Assembly: GCA_035235625.1 (NCBI GenBank)
Contig: CP141145.1
Span: 3,472,001 to 3,536,000, forward strand
DNA from: Saururus chinensis
Taxonomy: Eukaryota > Streptophyta > Magnoliopsida > Piperales > Saururaceae
DNA length: 64,000 nucleotides
Direction: 5' to 3'
This document shows, piece after piece, positions 23,207 to 34,628 of the stretch. The notes beneath the pieces are model-generated. The model had not been told where the DNA came from, did not search any database, and saw only the letters and a program-made list of their open reading frames with translations. The position numbers and the translations under genes are program-made. How positions within the stretch are numbered: the stretch's first letter is position 1; each line of letters opens with the position of its first letter.

Positions 23207-24058
23207 CTATGTTCCAATTCTACAAGGAAGTGGCAAGTTTTTTCTAAAAATCAAATGGTAAGGAGACATTCCAATTAGGGTCTTAAAAGCGGTATAGTAA
23301 GCCCAAAGAGCATCGATTAACAGTAAAGACGAATCTTTACTATTTAGATTTACTATTTTTTGTAAAATATATTTGATTTCCCGAATAGAAATCTCAACTT
23401 GTCCACTTGTTTGTGGGTGATAGGGGGTGGCTACTTTATGGGTAATCTCATACTTCCTCATCAAAGCCTCAAAAGGCTTATTGCAAAAATATAACCCCCC
23501 GTAACTTATGATGGCTCAAGGTGTTCCAAACCTTAAAAATATATTTTCTTTTAAAAAGCGCACAACGACTTTGTGGTCATTGGTTTTGTTTGGAATCGCC
23601 TCAATCCACTTGGAAACATAATCGACAACAACTTAAATGTAAACATAGCCAAAATGAGGAAAATGTCCCATGAAATCAATGCCCCAACAATAAAAAATCT
23701 CAAAAACCAGTACGGGGTTAAGAGGCATCATATTTCGACGAGATATGACTCTTAACTTTTGACACCATTCACAAGTTTTACAAAATTCATGAACATGTTT
23801 GAAAAGCGTTGGTCCGTAAAAACCACATTGCAAAATTTTAGTGGTGGTCTTTTTGGAGGAGAAGTGACCACCGCATGCTTCATAATGACAAAAAGAGATG
23901 ATACTTACATGTTCAGAATCAAGCACACATCTCCTTATTATTTGATCTAGACAGGACTTAGAGAGATAGGGGTCATCCCAAAAGAAATGTTTTATATCGG
24001 TGAAGAATCTCGTATTATCTTGATGAGACCAATGATGGGGAACTTTACCTAATACCAA
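23207..24058 (-). pseudogene. Gypsy integrase remnant
   Basis: The zinc-binding N-terminus is readable at 23850-23900 on the minus strand ('CHYEACGGHFSSKKT' followed by 'CKTCEWCQK'), an H2C2-type finger, and then 'CWGIDFMGHFPHFG' begins the catalytic core. The core resumes at 23207-23464 with '[22 protein letters not shown]', which includes the conserved Gln-x-x-Glu-like end of the core, and '[16 protein letters not shown]'. Stops and a frame change separate the two parts. In the family it inserts cDNA into the chromosome. Inactive. Confidence 0.92.
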
Positions 24059-24105
24059 GTAGTTGGCAATGTCAGCATACCATGGTGATGTGAGATGGCA
24101 AAAAG

Positions 24106-24618
24106 TTACTCATCGGGGAATGTGTCTTGGATTGGAATGTTTTCCGAAGAATAAAAAGATTCCAATCTAGAAAGATTATCCGCCACCACATTCTCTACTT
24201 CCTTCTTGTCTTTGATTGTGAGATCAAACTCTTGGAGTAGGAGTATCCCCCGGAGCAATCGGGGCTTTGTATCTTGTTTACTCAAAAGGTACTTCAAAGT
24301 TGTATGGTTAGTAAAAATGATAATCTGAGAGCCAATCAAATAGGATCTAAATTTGTCAAGTGCAAATACTACAACAAGAAGTTCTTTTTCTGTGGTGGAG
24401 TAGTTCATTTGGGCACTATTTAAAGTTCTACTTGTATAATGAATTACATAAGGTTTCTTATCTTTCCTTTGCCCTAAAATAGCCCAAACGGCATAGTCAC
24501 TTGTATCGCACATAATTTCAAAAGGAAGGGTCCAATCCGGGGGCTGCATGATGGGTGTGGATACTAGCATGTGTTTTAAGCTTTTTGAAAGCTTTTTCAC
24601 ATGTGTCCGACCACTCAA
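24106..24618 (-). pseudogene. Gypsy RNase H domain
   Basis: This 170-codon open stretch has 'FEIMCDTSDYAVWAILGQ', 'YTSRTLNSAQMNYSTTEKEL' and 'FTNHTTLKYLLSKQDTKPR', the standard gypsy RNase H landmarks (first catalytic Asp in CDTSD, Glu in TEKEL, and the TNH step where Asp is usual). It ends in 'NVVADNLSRLE'. The DH to NH change at 'FTNH' would remove a catalytic aspartate. It is the longest well-preserved domain in the element. Confidence 0.93.
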
Positions 24619-25350
24619 AAGAATATTTTTTAGATAGAAGATTACACAATGATCAAGATATCACACTAAAATTCTTGACAAATCTTCTTTAAAAATGGGC
24701 ATGCCCTAGAAAGGATCTAACATATTTTATGGACTTTGGACTAGGCAAATTAGTAATCAATTCAATTTTTGCCTTGTCCACTTGAATTCCCTGCACAGAA
24801 ACAATGTGACCAAGTACTATTCCAGTAGTAACTATAAAATGACTCCTTTCTTAATTTAAAACTAGATTTTTCTCTTCACATCTCACCAAAACGTTTTCTA
24901 AGTTATCAAGACATTCATCAAAAGAATCACCAAAAACTAAGAAGTCATCTTAAAAAACTTCCAAAACCGCTCCACCATGTCACTACAGATGCTCATCATA
25001 CACCTTTGGAATGTGGCAGGAGCATTACATAATCCAAAGGGCATCCTTTAATATGCAAAGGTACCAAGTGGACATGTAAATGTTGTTTTTTCTAGATCTT
25101 CAAGTGCAATCTCAATTTGGTTGTATCCTAAATAACCATTTAGAAAATAATAAAATTGATGACCGGCCACCCTCTCTAGGATTTGGTCTATGAACGGCAA
25201 GGGGAAGTGGTCATTCTTAGTGACGGAATTCAATTTCCTATAATCTATGCAAATCCACCAACCGGTGGTGACTCTAATGGGAATTAACTCATTATTAGCA
25301 TTCTTTACCACTGTCACTCCAGACTTTTTGGGGACAACCTAGGTGGGACT
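24619..25350 (-). pseudogene. Gypsy reverse transcriptase remnant
   Basis: The frame at 25048-25317 carries 'WWICIDYRKLNSVTKNDHFPLPFIDQ' type motifs (shortened here: 'CIDYRKLNSVTKNDHFPLP') and 'FTCPLGTFAY'. Downstream, at about 24960-25047, the translation continues with 'RMPFGLCNAPATFQ' and a damaged catalytic box with a stop just before 'DDFLVFG'. Further stops lie near 24660 and 24850. The RT fills the usual position before the RNase H. Confidence 0.9.
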
Positions 25351-25699
25351 CACCCATGAACTGTCAGAAATGGGGTAAATGATACCCACAACCAATAATT
25401 TTAGAACCTCTACTCAAACTACCTCTTTCATATTGGAATTTTACCTCCTTTGCATTTGTCTCATAGGTTTTGCATTTTCTTCCTTGAAGATCCTATGTGT
25501 ACAAATCAGGAGACTAATCCCCTTCATATCAGTAATGGTCCACCTAATGGTATTCTTGTGATTTCTAAGGACTTCGAGCAACCTGTGCTCTTGCTAATTA
25601 TCCAACTTTGAAGAAACAATCACAGAAAATGTCTCTCCCTCACCAAGATAAGCGTATTTAAGTTTAGTAGGGAGGGGTTTCAAGTCTAACTTGGGTGGT

Positions 25700-26990
25700 T
25701 GGACACTTCAGGGGAGAGAGGCGCTATTAGAAGGAGGTAACTCCTCAAAGCGGGCCTTCCACCTATCGGCATCCAATAATGAAGTTGACTCCAATAAGCA
25801 ATTTACATCATTAATCATAGCATAATCATCAAAGTTAAAATAAGAAAGATAGGCTTCAAGAGGGTCAAAAAGTAAAGAAATAGTAGCCATGTCATTAATA
25901 AGACTTTTTACAAGATTCACTTCATGCATATCCTCATCATCATCTCCTGGTTGCCTACAAATATTAAAAATGTTCAATTCCAAAATCATATTTCCAAAAG
26001 AAAGCTTCATAACATCATTTTTACAATTAATAAGAGCATTAGAAATAGCAAGAAATGGGCGGCTTAATATGACAGGAATTTGAGTACAAACATTCAAAAC
26101 CGGTTGTGTGTCCAAAACAATAAAAGCAATAGGAAAGTAAAACATTTCTATTTGTACTAGTACATCCTCAACAATTCCTCTTAGTGTTTTAACTTAGCGA
26201 TCTGCAAGTTGAAGTGTAATGCTTGTCAGCTTCAATTCACCAAGTCCCAATTGTTCATAAACAAAATAAGGTAAAAGATTAACACCTGCCCCAAGATCAA
26301 GTAAAGCCTTTTCAATTCTATAATTTCCAATTACACAAGATATGGTTGGACAACCAGGATCTTTAAATTTGGGTGGGGTGTTTTGTTGCAAAATTGTCGT
26401 TACTTGTTCTGTCAAGAATGCTTTTTTTTGTACATTTAGCTTACGCTTGATTGTACACAAAGGTCTTTCAAAAATTTAGCAAAAGATAGAATTTGTTTAA
26501 TAGCATTTAAGAGAGGAATGTTAATCTTCACTTATTTGAAAATTTCAAGAATGTCACTATTTTGCACCAATTTAGAAGAAGATTATAATATTTGAGGAAA
26601 AGGATGAGGATTAGGATAAACACAATCAAAGTTGTCAAGTTCATCACCATGTTTATAATTTGAAGACTCTTTAGGTTCAACAACTTTCATTGGAATGACT
26701 TTGTTAATAACTTTTCCACTTCTCAAAGTGGTCATGGACTTATGATGCTTTTCTTGTGAACTTGAAGAATTTAAATTTTCAGTTACAAACTGACCTTTAC
26801 GATTTGGTTGAGGTTGAGAAGGAACCTTCCCTTTTTCTTAAGTGTTTAAAGCTATAGTCAATTGAGTGATAGAATTTTTTAAGTCATTGATGACTTGCAT
26901 TATTTGGCTATTGATTGTTGCTTGACTTTGCATGAATGTTTGCAATGTGTCTTCAAGAGTTTTCTTCTTTTGTTGCAATAAATGAAAGTA
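25700..26990 (-). pseudogene. Gypsy gag C-terminus and aspartic protease remnant
   Basis: From about 26990 leftward, the minus strand encodes a gag tail with 'SQPQPNRKGQF', 'TTLRSGKVINK', then the linker 'INIPLLNAIKQILSFAKFLK'. The protease follows at 26194-26460 with 'ALLDLGAGVNLLPYFVYEQL' (active site DLGA). It continues after a stop near 26193 through 25708-26145 with 'GRPFLAISNALINCK'-like text ('SRPFLAISNALINC'). This string of motifs is characteristic of Athila-type gag-pro. Stops near 26840, 26580 and 26193 break it. Confidence 0.9.
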
Positions 26991-27319
26991 AAAGTGCAAA
27001 AATTAAATAACAAAATATAAAAAGTTAGAGAGTTAAAAATTAATAGACAGGATTTAAATTATAAAATAAGGCTAAAGGCGCTATCAAGGTACACGTTTGA
27101 ACCCAAAAGATTTTTGGTAATAACGTGGGTAGTGCCTCTCGTCTCACAAGAAAAATTATAGAATTTAAATACTAAAAGTAAATGACATAAAGTAAATGAC
27201 TGAATTTAAAGAGTTAGTGTGCAAAAATAAAAGTTAAAGAATTAGTAAGGTTAGAGTGAGTATTTTTCCTAGCAGATTCTTGTCACATCTTTGAAGGCTT
27301 GGCAAATGCGCCAATTTGT
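26991..27319 (-). other. Shortened 5' internal region of the gypsy element with primer site
   Basis: Reading leftward from the 5' LTR end at 27320, the primer-binding-site candidate TTGGCGCATTTGCC occupies about 27301-27315. Only 300 bp of AT-rich non-coding sequence precede the gag tail, so the N-terminal gag has been lost or has decayed beyond recognition. Confidence 0.6.
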
Positions 27320-28708
27320 TGTTACGTCCAAACCAAGACTATGAAGTAGTTTAATTCGGATTTAATTTTTTACTTGTCAACTATAGTAAACAAAGTCGAT
27401 CCATAGGGAAAGCCTTATGTGACAAAAAAAACCACTACGAAGAGAATAGAATAAAGAAGAAAGGTAAAATATAGAATAAGAGACAATTAAAGAGAAAGTG
27501 TTATGACATAAAAAATTCACTTGTAATAATTCTCTAATTTATATTTGATTCAAATGATAACTCAATTAAGATAAAATAAAAATTTGTCTCAATCGAAAAA
27601 TTTATCTCTTAAAGAACTTCGAAATAGAACAATAGTAATTTATTGTTTACTATGTGAAAGCATTAAGTACATAATCAAAGGGAATTATAAGCATTTGGCA
27701 TGTCTTTCGCCAATGCCGAATAAAATAATTATATAGATTATGAACTCCTTAAATATAAAACTTCAATTTAAAATGATAAAGAACCTACTTTAATCAAAGT
27801 AGTCATTAAACATCAAGTACAAGTTTCATCCATAGCCTTAGCTTAAGAGCTTAGAAAGTCATTATAATAAAACTAAAAATAAAAATACAAAAGAAGAGAA
27901 GATAAGAAAAATAGGAGAAGAGAGCTTCAAAGAGAAGGGGATGATCCCTCTATCACGTCTACCCCTGTATTTATAGGAGTAGAAGGGGTTCTTTAAAAGG
28001 GGAAAGTCTAATCATATCCCTTGATTACATCCTGATTGATTGGTTGCTTCTTTAGAAATGATTAGATTCTAAATAAATAAAAAAAATCAATAATTTATTT
28101 TACAAATAAGTATCTTTAAGTCTTCTTTTAATTATTTAATTAGCCTCATTGTCTTTCCTTTTGTATATTAATCACAACCAATGAAAAGATTCTCCATGTG
28201 TTGACTTCGAGTTAGTTAACTAGCTATCCATTTGCATGCCGAATTCAACCCATAAATCTTCGAAATTATGAATTTCTTCTTGAAATAATGATTGTATCCA
28301 CGGAAGTCTTTTTTCTAATGCCACAAGAATCGTATCAATTTGAATTATTTATAGAATGATATGGTCAAAATACTAAGGCTATATCAATCTGCCCAAATTA
28401 GCTTCTTCCCAAATTTAGTTCTCTTGATGTAAATCTCAAATCCAACTTATCCAAAAGGTTGTGTTCTACCATTCTATAAATGTTTAAACCATTAGAATTT
28501 CATTATTGACTTTTAAATAGCTTTGGGTAGTTGGGCTTTACTTCTTCTTCTACTTGGATCCTATTGCTGCCCATTTAAACATGTAATCACAACTTAGGTT
28601 CAATTATCTTATTTAAAACATAAATTACATAAATAATTACTGAATTAACATAAAATAAGATTTCAATTTAAAATTTTAAAATATTTAATTTAACATTATT
28701 TCAGTACA
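27320..28708 (-). repeat. 5' LTR of the gypsy element
   Basis: It starts TGTTACGTCC and ends ...CAGTACA on the plus strand. It is collinear with 20110-21496. Differences are frequent (for example 'agtctaattcgg' versus 'agtttaattcgg'), so the insertion is not recent, though I have not counted them. Confidence 0.85.
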
Positions 28709-28912
28709 TCTCCTAACTCAACAAACAAGGTCATACAAACATTAATCAGGCATTAAAATTAAACATTCTTTTTTACATCTAGAGAAGGAATAAAATTGAT
28801 TATTAAACCTTTTTAGAAGATCCAAGCTAAAAATGTGGCAAAAACTTTTTGTTCTCAATTTTTGAAGCAAGAAAATGTTTAAAATAACTTTATAAATTTG
28901 TAGTTATTACAA
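28709..28912. other. Short unassigned junction between gypsy LTR and LINE
   Basis: No coding or repeat signal is recognised. The LINE reverse transcriptase ends abruptly at about 28913, so this is junction sequence. Confidence 0.5.
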
Positions 28913-29660
28913 TATTCTTGGCAAACACCTCTAATAGAAGTAAAGTAACCAGGTGGGCTCCCATTAAAAAGAACTAAAAACCGACAATTTACAATAAGAT
29001 TTTTAAAATTCATAACAACATTATAATTGATTCCATATCTACTCATATCTTCAAAAAGAAAAGACCATTCAAGTATATCATACATTATGTCCATATCCAA
29101 TTTGAAGGTAATATTCCACCTGCTATTTTTAAAAATAATATCCTACAAAAGTTCATAAGCAAGAAGAATGTAATCCAAAATACTACAACCCATAACAAAA
29201 GCACTTTGCTATTTTGAATAATATTCAGTAATATGCAAGCAAGGCGGGAATTTATAGTTTTTGAGATGATCTTCATCTTGAAATGACATAGACTTATTGA
29301 TCTAAACTCATTTTATTGAAAGGGCTTTCAACTTTTAGAATGAGAACTATAAAAGTTGAAGAGTAAGATTTTGACAAGGGAGTACCTTTAAAGAAGGATT
29401 GGATTCTAGCAATTAAATCCTCTTGAATGGTCGCCCAACAATTTTTATAGAAAGATCCATCATAGCCTTCCGAACCAAGAGCACTATCACTATCCATCTA
29501 AAAACAATACATTTTATCTCATATGCCTCCAAAATATCAATAATAATAGTATTATCCGGACTAGTTAATAATTTTGGAATGTAATCCAAAATTTGAGAAG
29601 TAATAGATCCTTCAAAAGTAGAAGCATCCTGAAAATGATTAACAAACACTTTTGCTATAT
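28913..29660 (-). pseudogene. LINE copy 2 reverse transcriptase, N-terminal half
   Basis: Readable LINE motifs, in order leftward: 'GSFYKNCWATIQEDLIARIQ' (29294-29497), 'KSYSSTFIVLILKVESP', then 'ISKTINSRLACILLNIIQNS' (29085-29276), then 'MDIMYDILEWSFLFEDMSRYG' with 'CRFLVLFNGSPPGYF' (28879-29100). At least two frame changes separate them. In the 'MDMDIMYD' box the LINE RT catalytic aspartate of motif A is kept. The rest of the enzyme is absent. Confidence 0.88.
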
Positions 29661-30199
29661 CATTAGGATTATTTATATAATTTTCTTGACCATTTTTAAT
29701 CTTAGAAAAAAGGCCTCTGGATAGATGGATTCAAGAGTTGCATGAGAAAATTTAGTATTTCTATCACAAACTTTGAGCCATTTGATTCTAGATTTTTGTC
29801 TTAAAAAAATCAAACATTTTTTAAGATGCAAGACTCATTATGCCAAAACTTGAGATTGATAGCTAGAAGGGCTAGAATCAAAATCAAATTGTAAAACTCC
29901 ATTTCAGTCTTATGAATATTCATATCAATATTTCCAAACACATCCTTCTTCCACGTTTTGAGAGCAATTTTAAGCCTTTAAACTTATTACTGCACACTTG
30001 TAGCGGGTCACCATGAGAAGTAACCTGCCAACTGTTAGTAACAAATTGTTTTTAATTTTATCTATACAACCACATATCCTGGAATTAAAACCAAGAAAGT
30101 TTATAAATATAATGATTTTCTACTTGGACCAACAGAGAGAATGATCTAAAAAAGTTAATGTGAAACTATTGTTTTATCAAATTTATCGAACTAATGTTT

Positions 30200-30700
30200 G
30201 TTTTATAGAACTCTGTCCAACCTATAGAAAATAGTGCAAAAGCCACTTTGCTTGTTGGTCCAAGTAAACTTTAACTCAGAGAAACATGCATCCAAAAGTC
30301 CATAAGAGTTTATAAATCGTTTTAATACAGATGTAGCACAATTATCCAACACATTACCACCAACTTGTTGAGAGGAATAAGATATGATATTAAAGTCACC
30401 ACTAATTATTAAAGGAATTTTGACATGAGTATTATTAATATTGATAATATCGGCCCAAAGTCGATGTCTTTCCACTAGGGAGCATTTAGCATAAACCCCT
30501 TACAATAGATGGCCATTACTACATAAACAAATATGCTGATCAGCACCAAAAAGCAAGGTGACATCTAAAATAAAAGGCTCTAGTCTCTAGAATAGAAAGC
30601 ACACTAAGAGATTGCTTTATGATAGGCATATGAATCCGACGACAAGGTTTTGTCCCCAACCCGCAGGCATTCCAAAAAAGTATTTAAACATGATTCACAA
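30200..30700 (-). pseudogene. LINE copy 2 apurinic-type endonuclease remnant
   Basis: The translation from about 30694 begins 'KYFFWNACGLGTKPCRR' (the conserved WN.RGL start of the LINE endonuclease). It passes through 'SILETRA' and, after stops near 30480-30520, continues at 30203-30475 with 'PLIISGDFNIISYSSQQVGG', the GDFN catalytic box. The enzyme nicks target DNA to prime reverse transcription in this family. Non-functional because of stops. Confidence 0.87.
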
Positions 30701-31139
30701 AATGCTCTTATTTGGTTGTTGACATTTCATAATACTTGTGTTATGCTATGTTATCAAATGAAGATGCTCATGAGATGAATTTAATACATCAACTATAACA
30801 TCCACTTTATCTAGACAATTATTTTGAGTCATATCATGCAAAGAATTAGTATCTATATTCAAATCCATATCATAACCATCGAACTAATTAGTTAAAATGG
30901 CAATACTCTTTGTAACAATGGCAACTCTTCTTATATGCAAATCTAGATCAGCCAGAAAGAAATTATGAATAACATGTGTGCATGATGCGTTTTTTAATGG
31001 TTTGTTTAGATTGGTAGAAAATAGGATAAAGGGAAAGAGAAAGAGAAAGTGAATCCAAGTGAAAGAAAAACTAGGAGATTCTTTAAAAAAATTTACTATT
31101 TGGTTACACAAATGATTTTAGAGAAAATTAAAACTTAAA

Positions 31140-31795
31140 TCCACCAATTGTGGTAGTGATGATGAAGTTAGTCATGGTGATGGAGGTAATAGTGATAGTA
31201 GTGGTGGTGGTGGTGACAATGGTGATAGTGGTGACAATAGTGGTGGTAGCGGTGGCTATGGTGATGGTGGCAGGGGCGAGGGTGGTGGTGGTGGTGGCAG
31301 CAGCAGCAGTGGAGGTAGTAGTAATATAGCGGCAGTGGCAGTGGCAGTGGTGACAGTGGCGGCAATGGTGGCAGGGTGATAGCCGGGGGTGGTAGAGGTG
31401 GTAGCGTTGGTGGTGGTGGCAGCAGCAGCAATGGTGGTGGGGTGGTAGCAAGGGTGGTAGTAGTGGTAGTGGCAGCGACGATGGTGGTGACGGTGGCAGC
31501 AGTGATGATGGTGGTTGTAGTGGTTAGCGAAGGTAGTGGTAGTGGCAGCAGCGGTGGTACCGAAGGTGATAGTAGTGGCAGCAGTAATAGCGATAGCAGT
31601 GGTGGTGGTAGCAGTAATGATAGCAATAGTGGTGGTGGTGGTAGTGGTGATAGTGGTTGTGATAACAATAGTGGTGGTGGTGGCAGGGTGGTAATGAATG
31701 TGGCAGCAGTGGTGGCAGTGGTGGCAGTGGTGGCGGTGGTAGTGGGGGCGGTAGCAGTAGTGATGGTAGTAGTGAGAGCAAGACATGTGTGTGGT
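31140..31795 (+). repeat. Large GGT/AGT/GCA trinucleotide microsatellite
   Basis: About 650 bp are built almost only of 'ggtggtagtggtggcagcagtgatgg'-like triplets, with no long pure run. Because the period is three, several frames stay open (up to 214 codons, His/Thr/Ala- or Val/Gly/Ser-rich). These have no start context or domain and are not called as genes. The array sits between the ORF1-like and ORF2 parts of the LINE. Confidence 0.9.
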
Positions 31796-31799
31796 ACAC

Positions 31800-32655
31800 T
31801 AATTTCTCGCAAATTTATAGGTTGATGGGTGAAAAGTTCTATGACTAATTCTCCTTCATTATTGTACTAAGCAGTGAAAATGGTGAGATTTTTAAAAGAC
31901 TCTTTTCCTTTCCCCCATTTTCCACATATCCAAATAAACCCTAAAAATGTTGCATTTTCTTCCATCATGAAATACTAAGCAACAATATGAGGAGAATGAC
32001 ATTGGTGATCAATAATAAAAAAATCCAGGACAACAATAACAATAGTTGGAGCAACTATCTCAACCAGATTTACATCCGAACATTCAAGTAGAACATCAGT
32101 AGGAATTGGAGAATGGGTCGTACTAACATGAACATGTTATTTGACGTTGTTATCCTGTGGAATTTCCGGTTGTGAATTATGGATTGGACCAACCTAAGTA
32201 GAAGTAACACCTTGCTGATTAAGAACATCAGCATCAGGCTCATTAGGCTGCTGCCTCGCCGAATTGTCTCCATCTCTTATATTCTTGTTCCTCTAAAAAC
32301 GCATTATCAATACTAATGAGTCCCCAAACCCAAATTCCTTGAGAAAGATAACTTGAAGATTAAACCGCTGCAAACGGACAGTAAAATTTCTCATTTGCAT
32401 GATATTTCAAGCCAAAATTTTCATAAAAGATCTTAAGTCAGTGCCATACCTTCCCACGTACGAATCACCGTTCAAAAGTCACTCCGTGTTAACAATCTTT
32501 CTTAGCTTCTCCTTGCTTGCGAAGCCATTAAGCACCTTCCCGATAATGAAAAACGTCCGGTAGGATCACACCAGTTGTCATCTTCCATTGTTTGAAGAGA
32601 TCTGCCTAACTTGTTTCAGGCGGATTCTCATGCAGAGCTGCAGAAGTTGCCATGA
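31800..32655 (-). pseudogene. LINE copy 2 ORF1-like remnant
   Basis: On the minus strand a start at about 32652 opens 'MATSAALHENPPETS', followed in broken frames by 'ADLFKQWKMTTGVILPDVFH', then 'NFGLKYHANEKFYCPFAA' and 'SQGIWVWGLISIDNAFLEEQ'. This resembles the hydrophilic ORF1 of plant L1 elements in position and composition, but I do not see its CCHC knuckle. Several stops. The N-terminal identity is inferred from position upstream of the endonuclease. Confidence 0.6.
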
Positions 32656-32890
32656 TTTCACCAGCGAACCAACTGTAAGAAGCGGGATCCAGAAAAATAA
32701 AGAGAGCCAACTGCTCGGAACAGTTGCACTAGAGTCGTTCACCAGATCTGCCCAGCGGAGATGAATCCAGGGACTCTGCTAGTTCTGCTTCACGTTGGCT
32801 GCCATCTGCTGTCCCGATGGCTTCTGCCTTGAGTGCCTTCTAGTTGCTCTGATGGCTTCTTCCGCTGCTTCAAAAAGTGCACATCCAGAG

Positions 32891-33395
32891 TAACTATTGG
32901 GCACTTACTATTGTCCTTTATGTAACCCTTATTATCGTACTCTATTAGGCACTTACTATTGTCCTCTGTATATCTACTTTGCAATTATTGATGTGACATT
33001 CGGTGTTTTTATTGAAAAATATAACCTTTTATATTTTAAAAAATTAGCCAAAAATAATTGGAAAGTGACCATTGAACTATTTTAAAAAATGACTTGCATA
33101 AAAAAGAGCTAGAGTTAGAAAAAACTAGAACAAATTTTCAAGCAATCGTATTGTTTAGCAAACTAGAGTTGTGCATTATAAGGTTAGTCACAGTGTGCTA
33201 GTATTTAGTACATTGTGACATATTTATTACTATTAACAATATTTTCAAACAAGTAATGGTTAACAGAAATCAAATTTTCAAACTTATTCCAACTACAAAG
33301 CGGTAATTTTACCCGCCCCATTTAATTTTCTAATAGTACACTTTAGGTGGCAGAGGAGGCAAACAATTAAAGACGGCAAAAGCCGGGTTGCAATG
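32891..33395. other. AT-rich spacer, no gene seen
   Basis: A short repeat 'ggcacttactattgtcct' occurs at about 32899 and 32949. Nothing else is recognised. Confidence 0.5.
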
Positions 33396-33675
33396 CACTA
33401 CAAAAAAAAGTCTATTAGTGACAGTTGCAAACCGTCGCTGAAAGCACTTTGATCGTCGCTAAAACTGTCAATGACGGTCACAAGCGAGTCATTGAAACTA
33501 TTAGAGCTGATAGTTTTAGTACGGGCAAAAGTACTTTCGGTGACAGTTTTGGAACCATCACTGAAAGTCCTCAGCAGTGTCGTCTTTGAGTTAGGAAAAC
33601 TTTCAACGGTGGTCGGAGATAACCTTCAACTAGGTCACGGTCGTCGCTGAAAGTTTTAAAAAATTAAAAAAAAAA
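33396..33675 (+). mobile_element. Left end of a second CACTA-like family
   Basis: It begins CACTACAAAAAAAAGTC, then carries opposed motifs such as 'tagtgacagttgc', 'accgtcgctgaaagc' and 'ggtcgtcgctgaaagt'. The subterminal word (GTCGCTGAAAG) differs from the TTAGCGAC family. The right terminus is not found before 34168. Confidence 0.65.
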
Positions 33676-33689
33676 TTGTAAAAAATATC

Positions 33690-34010
33690 CAATCATTTTT
33701 ATATAATCCATTTAGACTCTGATGATCTCACAATTACTGCAGCCTGTATATGCAGTCTAACAAATGCTTGAGCTATTTTGGTTAAACCTGTTGAGCCAAC
33801 TGCTCTGGCAGCATTCACAGTCTGCTTAATTCCAGAGACCTGTATAACAACAAACACTGAATTGAACGTGAAGGTTTCCAAATGTTCGGAAACAATTGAG
33901 AAGATTACCATCTTAACGCAGACCTCTATACTTGCACAACACCCAAAACTACTTGTAATTCTGACCTTCTCAAAGAATGAAACTAGTAGTTCGGACAGAG
34001 AGCTCTGATT
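33690..34010 (-). pseudogene. Possible captured exon of an unknown host gene
   Basis: The minus strand at 33699-33911 is open. Its C-terminal part, 'VSGIKQTVNAARAVGSTG' then 'LTKIAQAFVRLHIQAA', has ordinary globular codon and residue composition, unlike the surrounding AT-rich DNA. The bases before it, read on the minus strand, are ...TATACAG, a good intron acceptor at about 33846. I do not recognise the family. It lies just inside the CACTA-like end at 33396, where host exons are sometimes carried. Speculative. Confidence 0.35.
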
Positions 34011-34167
34011 GATTAATCTTACCCTTAAAAAGCTAGATATAATTATAGTACATGTACTATCAATTTGCCTCGCACCAATTGGTCCTGTTCTTACATTGAG
34101 GGAGTACAGAATTGAAGCTTATCACACGCAAAAGAAATGAAAGCACTGGAACTAAATTTAAGGACCA

Positions 34168-34628
34168 AGCACTCTACATAACCCCCTTTAGAGAACCATC
34201 ACTTAACCACATCAAATAAAACTTAAAGGGCTTTGGGCCTTGAAGAAACCAGTGCATCATATTAAAAATAATAGGGCAATGATCAGAAATTCTTGGCAGA
34301 GGACAAATAAGAGTACATTGGGGATATAAAATCATTCATTCCGAATTAGCAAAACCCCAATCGAGACGGGTTATGATAAAGCTAAAAGGGTCATGATTAT
34401 TTTTCCAAGTGAAGGCCACAAGGCAGGGAATTTCGTGCAAGCATGAGTTAGAAATACATTCATTAAAATTTTTAAGCTTCCATCTTGGAGGAGTAGCACA
34501 CCCCAATCTTTCTTTATTCTACCGAATAGCATTAAAGTCACCAAGAAGTATCCACAACCCTTCCATTTGAGTGTGGATTGCATAGATTTTTCTCCATAAA
34601 TTATTCTTGTCAGAAGTAGAATTAGAAG
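34168..34628 (-). pseudogene. Duplicated LINE endonuclease segment
   Basis: This is a near-identical direct copy of 41797-42240: both translate to 'EGLWILLGDFNAI' type text with 'PPRWKLKNFNECISNSCLHE' and 'RLDWGFANS'. Here it follows the RT thumb of the same LINE, out of normal order. The junction with the thumb sits at a short shared 'ttctaattctacttctgac' stretch near 34610-34630, suggesting template switching or illegitimate recombination. Confidence 0.85.

Larger units (their letters stand above)
20110..28708 (-). mobile_element. Ty3/gypsy (Athila-type) LTR retrotransposon, decayed
   Basis: Two similar LTRs of about 1.39 kb (20110-21496 and 27320-28708) bracket an internal region whose minus strand reads gag C-terminus, protease, RT, RNase H, integrase. 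RT before integrase defines Ty3/gypsy. The minus-strand order puts the 5' LTR at 27320-28708. Directly next to it, read leftward from about 27315, is TTGGCGCATTTGCC, which fits the TGGCGC-type primer site of this group. Gag-protease wording resembles Athila elements. Most of gag is missing, as only about 300 bp separate the primer site from the gag C-terminal half. Multiple stops make it inactive. Flanking 5-mers do not match, so a target duplication was not found. Confidence 0.9.
28913..32890 (-). mobile_element. L1-type LINE (copy 2), 3'-truncated
   Basis: Minus-strand order is 5' UTR (about 32660-32890), ORF1 (about 31800-32652), microsatellite, ORF2 endonuclease (about 30200-30694), linker and RT palm (28913-29660). 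The RT stops after 'SIRGVCQ', where the LINE consensus goes on with GDPLSP, so the catalytic box, thumb and poly(A) tail are missing. A LINE with its 5' end and without its 3' half is unusual, because target-primed insertion normally truncates the 5' end, so a later deletion is likely. Confidence 0.85.

Noticed and set aside
20105..28713. 5-bp target duplication of the gypsy element
   Set aside because: AGTCT and TCTCC differ. The flanks may have been rearranged.
31168..31825. His/Thr-rich (214 codons) and Gly/Val-rich (149 codons) proteins
   Set aside because: Products of a triplet microsatellite, open in several frames at once.
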